In this document: positions 13,767-16,678 of the stretch, one piece after another
Layout: each line of letters opens with the position of its first letter
Numbering within the stretch: the first letter of the stretch is position 1
NCBI GenBank assembly: GCA_002359025.1
Contig: DEPZ01000063.1
Span: 1 to 16,678, forward strand
Source of the DNA: Erysipelotrichaceae bacterium UBA3379
GTDB taxonomy: Bacteria; Bacillota_I; Bacilli_A; Erysipelotrichales; Coprobacillaceae
Length of the DNA stretch: 16,678 nt
Direction of reading: 5' to 3'
Translations under genes and position numbers: made by a program
Notes under the pieces: model-generated
What the model was told of the DNA's origin: nothing
The model's database searches: none
The model's input: only the letters and a program-made list of their open reading frames with translations

Positions 13767-14601
13767 ATTTTGTTTGATGTAAGCGTCGATATTGATTAGG
13801 TGTCATATTTGTAAATTTTTTAAATGTTTGCGTAAAGTAGGATTGTGAAGAAAAACCTACTGTTTCTGATATTTCAGATATTGAAAGACTTGATGTTTTT
13901 AAGAGGGTTTTACATACTGAAAGGCGTTTGGAATTTAGATAATTTATAGGTGATATGCCTAGAGCATCTTTAAAAAGATGAGAAATATAAAATTTATTGA
14001 GATTGGTTTGATTGGCTAATGAATCTAGAGTAATATTTTCAAAATAATTGGTATCTATATATTCTTTGATTCGACTGACTTCTCTGTTGAATGGCAATGA
14101 TTTCGTATTTGAATTATAGATACTATTGTGAATATGACGCATGATTTTTAAGATGATGATTTTTAAAAAGTTTTGGCAAATATTTTCATAACCATATTCT
14201 TTGTTTTGACTTTCTTGAAGTAATTGATTTAAGCATAGTTCTAATTCATGTCTATATCTATCAAAATTTTGATGGATATAAGGGACATATTGCTGATCGT
14301 AAGTCATAGTAAATCCATCAATACCTAAAGCTATATATTCTAAAGCACCTTCTATTGAAGAGTCTTCGTGATGATAGATGTGAGGATTTACAATAATTAT
14401 ATCATTTTTATGGATAGGAAAAGTTTTGTTTTCGACAGTGAATGTTCCCGTACCATTCATTACAAAGAATATTTCTGTATATTGGTGAAAATGTTTTAAA
14501 CTTTTCCAATCATTTCCGTATTTTGCATGAGTAATATATTTTAAAGATGCATCATAGTGGATGGTGTTATTATCTGTGATATTTGTATGTTTATTGCTCA
14601 T
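13765..14601 (-). CDS. AraC-family transcriptional regulator
   Basis: A 278-residue regulator. The N-terminal part (about 30-100) is a cupin-type ligand-sensing domain with HFHQYTEIFFVMNGTG and DIIIVNPHIYHH. The C-terminal part (about 172-275) is the two-helix-turn-helix AraC DNA-binding domain: ITLDSLANQTNLNKFYISHLF then ISEISETVGFSSQSYFTQTF, ending FTNMTPNQYRR. The start at 14601 follows AAAGGGG on the minus strand. It is divergent from an ABC-type sugar-binding lipoprotein and is probably its activator, responding to the transported sugar or a derivative. The ligand cannot be read from the sequence. Confidence 0.93.
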   Translation of the reverse strand: MSNKHTNITDNNTIHYDASLKYITHAKYGNDWKSLKHFHQYTEIFFVMNGTGTFTVENKTFPIHKNDIIIVNPHIYHHEDSSIEGALEYIALGIDGFTMTYDQQYVPYIHQNFDRYRHELELCLNQLLQESQNKEYGYENICQNFLKIIILKIMRHIHNSIYNSNTKSLPFNREVSRIKEYIDTNYFENITLDSLANQTNLNKFYISHLFKDALGISPINYLNSKRLSVCKTLLKTSSLSISEISETVGFSSQSYFTQTFKKFTNMTPNQYRRLHQTK

Positions 14602-14612
14602 TTTGCAACCCC

Positions 14613-14648
14613 TTTCATTGAATACGATTTCATTTTATAATTTTTCAT
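14613..14648. repeat. Three TTTCAT direct repeats at an exact 15-bp interval
   Basis: TTTCAT occurs at 14613-14618, 14628-14633 and 14643-14648. The middle copy overlaps the -10 of the AraC gene promoter, the last is in its spacer, and the first overlaps its ribosome-binding region. Direct repeats suit an AraC-type protein, so autoregulation is possible. The sequence is short and AT-rich, so chance cannot be excluded. Confidence 0.3.
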
Positions 14649-14660
14649 GTAAAAAAGCAA
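14632..14660 (-). promoter_or_regulatory. Probable promoter of the AraC-family gene
   Basis: On the minus strand: TTGCTT (14660-14655), a 17-bp spacer, TAAAAT (14637-14632). Moderate match; the start codon is 30 bp downstream. Confidence 0.5.
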
Positions 14661-14692
14661 TATATATAAAACAATAAACAAATTTTCTATAT

Positions 14693-14706
14693 ATAAAGCG
14701 GTTACA
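14693..14706 (-). promoter_or_regulatory. cre-like site upstream of the ABC sugar transporter
   Basis: On the minus strand the sequence reads TGTAACCGCTTTAT. It agrees with the CcpA consensus TGWAANCGNTNWCA except for the last two bases. It lies 50 bp ahead of the lipoprotein start in the divergent region, where it could mediate glucose repression. I could not place the lipoprotein promoter boxes with confidence. Confidence 0.45.
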
Positions 14707-14735
14707 TTTATATATATTGGTATTAGAGGATATTC

Positions 14736-14759
14736 ATGAAGGAGGAAAAAACAGTATGA
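14736..14759 (+). CDS. Possible 7-codon leader frame overlapping the lipoprotein start
   Basis: ATG 14736 opens MKEEKTV and stops at TGA 14757-14759, overlapping the lipoprotein ATG (14756-14758) as ATGA. It has its own Shine-Dalgarno-like AGAGGA (14725-14730) at normal spacing, and the lipoprotein's AAGGAGG lies inside it. Translation of this frame would pass over that site. It may be a coupling device or chance; no attenuator stem is evident. Confidence 0.25.
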   Translation: MKEEKTV

Positions 14760-16093
14760 ATACAAAAAAAGCGTTAACAATGGGATTATCTCTAGTGTTA
14801 GCAGGAACATTACTTGTTGGATGTGGAGGAAATAATAATTCATCTACAAGTGATGCATCAGGAAAAACTTTAAAGATTGCTGGATTAGATGGTGGTTATG
14901 GTACGAAAGGATGGGAAGCAGTTGCTAAAGCATTTGAAGAACAAACAGGTGCTAAAGTCGAATTACAATTCGAAAAAAATATTGCTGAAACTTTAAGACC
15001 GGTCATTACTTCTGGTAAAGATGTACCTGATATTATTTATTTATCTGTTGGTGCTGAAGGTGGATTAACAGATACTATGGTTAAAGAAAAACAAATTCAA
15101 GAAATCAGTGATGTGTTAGACATGACTGTTCCTGGAGAAGAAGCTAAAGTAAAAGATGAATTATTGGATGGTATGACAAATTCATTTACATCTTCTCCTT
15201 ATGGTGATGGTAAGCTTTATTTAGCTCCTATTAACTATGGACCATGCGGTTTATTCTATAATGCTGGTTTATTTAAAGAAAAGGGTTGGAAAGTTCCAAC
15301 AACTTGGGATGAAATGTTTGAATTAGGTGAAACTGCTAAAAAGGAAGGAATTGCTTTATTCACTTATCCAACAACTGGATACTTTGATGCATTCTTTAGT
15401 GCATTATTAAATGAAGCTGTAGGGCCTGAAAATTATACAAAATTAATGCAATATGATACAGCTACATGGAAATCTGCAGAAACTAAAAAAGCATTTGAAA
15501 TTGTTGGTAAACTAGCAACTTATACAGAAAAGAATACAGTTGCTAATGCTAATGGTGAAAACTTTACTAAGAATCAACAATTAATTCTTGATAATAAAGC
15601 TTTATTCTGTCCAAATGGTAACTGGTTACCTGGAGAAATGAAAGATGCTCCTAGAGCTGAAGGATTTGAATGGGGATTTACTGCTTTACCAAAATTAACT
15701 GCAAACGGTGATGCATATTCTACTACATTTACTGAACAAATGTATATCCCATCTAAAGCTAGTAATGTGGATTTAGCTAAACAATTTATTGCATTCTGTT
15801 ATGGAGATCAAGCAACTAAATTGTTCTATGAAAATGGTGGAGCTGTCATGCCTACAACATCTGCATCTTCTAACATAACAGATGAATCTACTAAAACTGT
15901 GTACTCTGTATATGATAATGGAGCAAAAGCTTGTGCTGTTGGTTTCGCTGCTGCAGATCCTATCGAAGGTGTTGATTTAACAAGTGCTGAGGGTATTTTA
16001 TATGGTACTGTTAATTCTGTTGTTACTGGAGATAAGACTGTAGATCAATGGTATGACGAAGTTATAAAAGCTGTAGAAAAATTCGATAAGTAA
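14756..16093 (+). CDS. ABC transporter sugar-binding lipoprotein (solute-binding family 1)
   Basis: A 445-residue extracellular lipoprotein that captures a carbohydrate for an ABC importer. It has a lipoprotein signal peptide (MNTKKALTMGLSLVLAGTLL) and lipobox LVGC, with C23 as the lipidated cysteine, then a Ser/Asn-rich linker. The mature part is a family 1 solute-binding protein: LKIAGLDGGYGTKGWEAVAKAFEEQTG, DVPDIIYLS, PINYGPCGLFYNAGLFKEKG and VPTTWDEMFELGETAKKEG. The LDGGYGTKGWEAVAKAFE opening recalls NgcE-like binders of N-acetylglucosamine/chitobiose, but the substrate is only a guess. ATG 14756 is chosen over an in-frame TTG at 14717 because it starts the signal peptide and follows AAGGAGG. 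The permease gene follows after a strong hairpin. Confidence 0.93.
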   Translation: MNTKKALTMGLSLVLAGTLLVGCGGNNNSSTSDASGKTLKIAGLDGGYGTKGWEAVAKAFEEQTGAKVELQFEKNIAETLRPVITSGKDVPDIIYLSVGAEGGLTDTMVKEKQIQEISDVLDMTVPGEEAKVKDELLDGMTNSFTSSPYGDGKLYLAPINYGPCGLFYNAGLFKEKGWKVPTTWDEMFELGETAKKEGIALFTYPTTGYFDAFFSALLNEAVGPENYTKLMQYDTATWKSAETKKAFEIVGKLATYTEKNTVANANGENFTKNQQLILDNKALFCPNGNWLPGEMKDAPRAEGFEWGFTALPKLTANGDAYSTTFTEQMYIPSKASNVDLAKQFIAFCYGDQATKLFYENGGAVMPTTSASSNITDESTKTVYSVYDNGAKACAVGFAAADPIEGVDLTSAEGILYGTVNSVVTGDKTVDQWYDEVIKAVEKFDK

Positions 16094-16094
16094 T

Positions 16095-16122
16095 AAATAG
16101 CGGCGAAATTCGCCGCTATTTT
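16095..16122 (+). terminator. GC-rich hairpin between the lipoprotein and permease genes
   Basis: Perfect 12-bp stem AAATAGCGGCGA (16095-16106) / TCGCCGCTATTT (16110-16121) with a 3-nt loop, right after the lipoprotein stop and followed by only TTTT in total. In sugar ABC operons such a hairpin often acts as a leaky terminator or 3' stabiliser, keeping the binding protein in excess over the permease. Confidence 0.7.
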
Positions 16123-16136
16123 AGAAAGGAAAACAT

Positions 16137-16678
16137 ATGAACAAGAAGAAAGAAAAAAGAAGATTTATTATTATCTGTTTAGCCCCAGCAACTATATTAT
16201 TTACGTTGTTCATGATTGTTCCAACAATAAATGTATTTTGGATGTCAACATTAAAATGGGGCGGTTTATCATCAAATAAGAGTTTTGTAGGTTTTCAAAA
16301 CTTTATAACTGCATTTCAAGATATGAACTTTATTCGTTCTTTACAAAATACGATATTGATTATTGCTGTGGTGACTGTTGTGACTATGGCATTAGCAATA
16401 CTTTTTGCATCAATACTTGTTAGAGAAAAAATCAAGGGACAAAATTTCTTTAGAATAATATTCTATATTCCAAATATTTTATCTGTTGTTGTTATTTCAT
16501 CTATCTTTGCAGCTATTTATGATCCATCAACTAATGGGTTGATTAATAGTATCATTGGATTATTTAAACCTGAAACATGGGAAACTGTAAAGTTTTTAGG
16601 TGATCAAGGGATTGTTATCTATGCTGTGATTGGTGCGCTTATTTGGCAAGCAATAGGATATTATATGGTTATGTATAT
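16137..16678 (+). CDS. ABC sugar transporter permease, MalF type (partial, runs off the right edge)
   Basis: An open frame from ATG 16137 (with AAAGGA at 16125-16130) to the window edge gives 180 residues without a stop. It begins with a basic N-terminus and a first membrane helix (about 10-33, FIIICLAPATILFTLFMIVPTI). Then come the periplasmic segment FVGFQNFITAF, the helix after SLQNTILIIA (about 71-95), and FYIPNILSVVVISSIFAAIYD followed by NGLIN. This is the binding-protein-dependent transport permease family, MalF/UgpA/ThuF type. The EAA loop that docks the ATPase would lie further on. It is co-transcribed with the lipoprotein; a second permease (MalG type) is expected next. Confidence 0.92.
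   Translation, partial: MNKKKEKRRFIIICLAPATILFTLFMIVPTINVFWMSTLKWGGLSSNKSFVGFQNFITAFQDMNFIRSLQNTILIIAVVTVVTMALAILFASILVREKIKGQNFFRIIFYIPNILSVVVISSIFAAIYDPSTNGLINSIIGLFKPETWETVKFLGDQGIVIYAVIGALIWQAIGYYMVMY

Noticed and set aside
14598..14843. 81-codon minus-strand frame over the AraC/lipoprotein intergenic region
   Set aside because: It runs antisense through the lipoprotein signal peptide and across the regulatory region, and has no plausible ribosome binding site.
1..16678. CRISPR array, tRNA/rRNA genes, toxin-antitoxin, restriction or other defence system, prophage
   Set aside because: I looked for regularly spaced repeats, tRNA-like cloverleafs and the usual defence and phage protein motifs on both strands and saw none.

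Overview
The window is AT-rich chromosomal DNA from a low-GC Gram-positive bacterium. Strong TTGACA/TATAAT promoters, GGAGG-type ribosome binding sites, catabolite-repression (cre-like) sites and the Firmicutes gene families all point that way. The style of the proteins suggests a gut member of the Erysipelotrichia/Coprobacillaceae (Coprobacillus/Thomasclavelia/Catenibacterium-like), but this is inference; no rRNA or other taxonomic marker is present.

Region 1 (1-7085) is a sugar-uptake locus. A PRD/EIIB/EIIA-containing transcriptional activator (minus strand) is divergent from a plus-strand operon encoding a split fructose-family PTS (EIIA, EIIB, EIIC) and a GH38 alpha-mannosidase. The set parallels E. 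coli mngR-mngA-mngB (2-O-alpha-mannosyl-D-glycerate use), with the permease split into three proteins and a PRD activator in place of the GntR-type MngR. The probable scheme is uptake and phosphorylation of an alpha-mannoside, followed by cytoplasmic cleavage of the phosphorylated product. The divergent region carries two matching ATTTCC/GGAAAT dyads about four helical turns apart and a cre-like site inside the likely promoter spacer. Three perfect RNA hairpins bracket the EIIC gene.

Region 2 (about 7085-7435) is a decayed IS200/IS605-type element of about 350 bp. It keeps a left-end hairpin, a 5' leader hairpin that buries the transposase ribosome binding site, the first ~50 codons of tnpA (with a stop at codon 43), and a right end with two hairpins. 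The rest is deleted.

Region 3 (7436-11150) holds amino-acid genes of the aspartate family: asnA (minus strand) divergent from a thrC-thrB operon. Each direction has a near-consensus promoter with a 17-bp spacer.

Region 4 (11151-13760) is housekeeping and unknowns: an unrecognised acidic cytoplasmic protein (minus), pgsA (phosphatidylglycerophosphate synthase) with a palindrome exactly filling most of its promoter spacer, and a compact three-gene cluster of a YcxB-like membrane protein, an unrecognised small protein and a 60-residue two-TM protein.

Region 5 (13765-16678) is a second sugar-uptake locus, entered but not finished: an AraC-family regulator divergent from an ABC transporter lipoprotein and the first ~180 codons of its MalF-type permease, which runs off the right edge. 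A cre-like site lies between the divergent genes, and a 7-codon leader reading frame overlaps the lipoprotein start codon.

No tRNA, rRNA, CRISPR array, prophage or defence system was found. The window looks mostly conventional; the most unusual items are the miniature IS200/IS605 derivative and the several tidy palindromes in regulatory positions.
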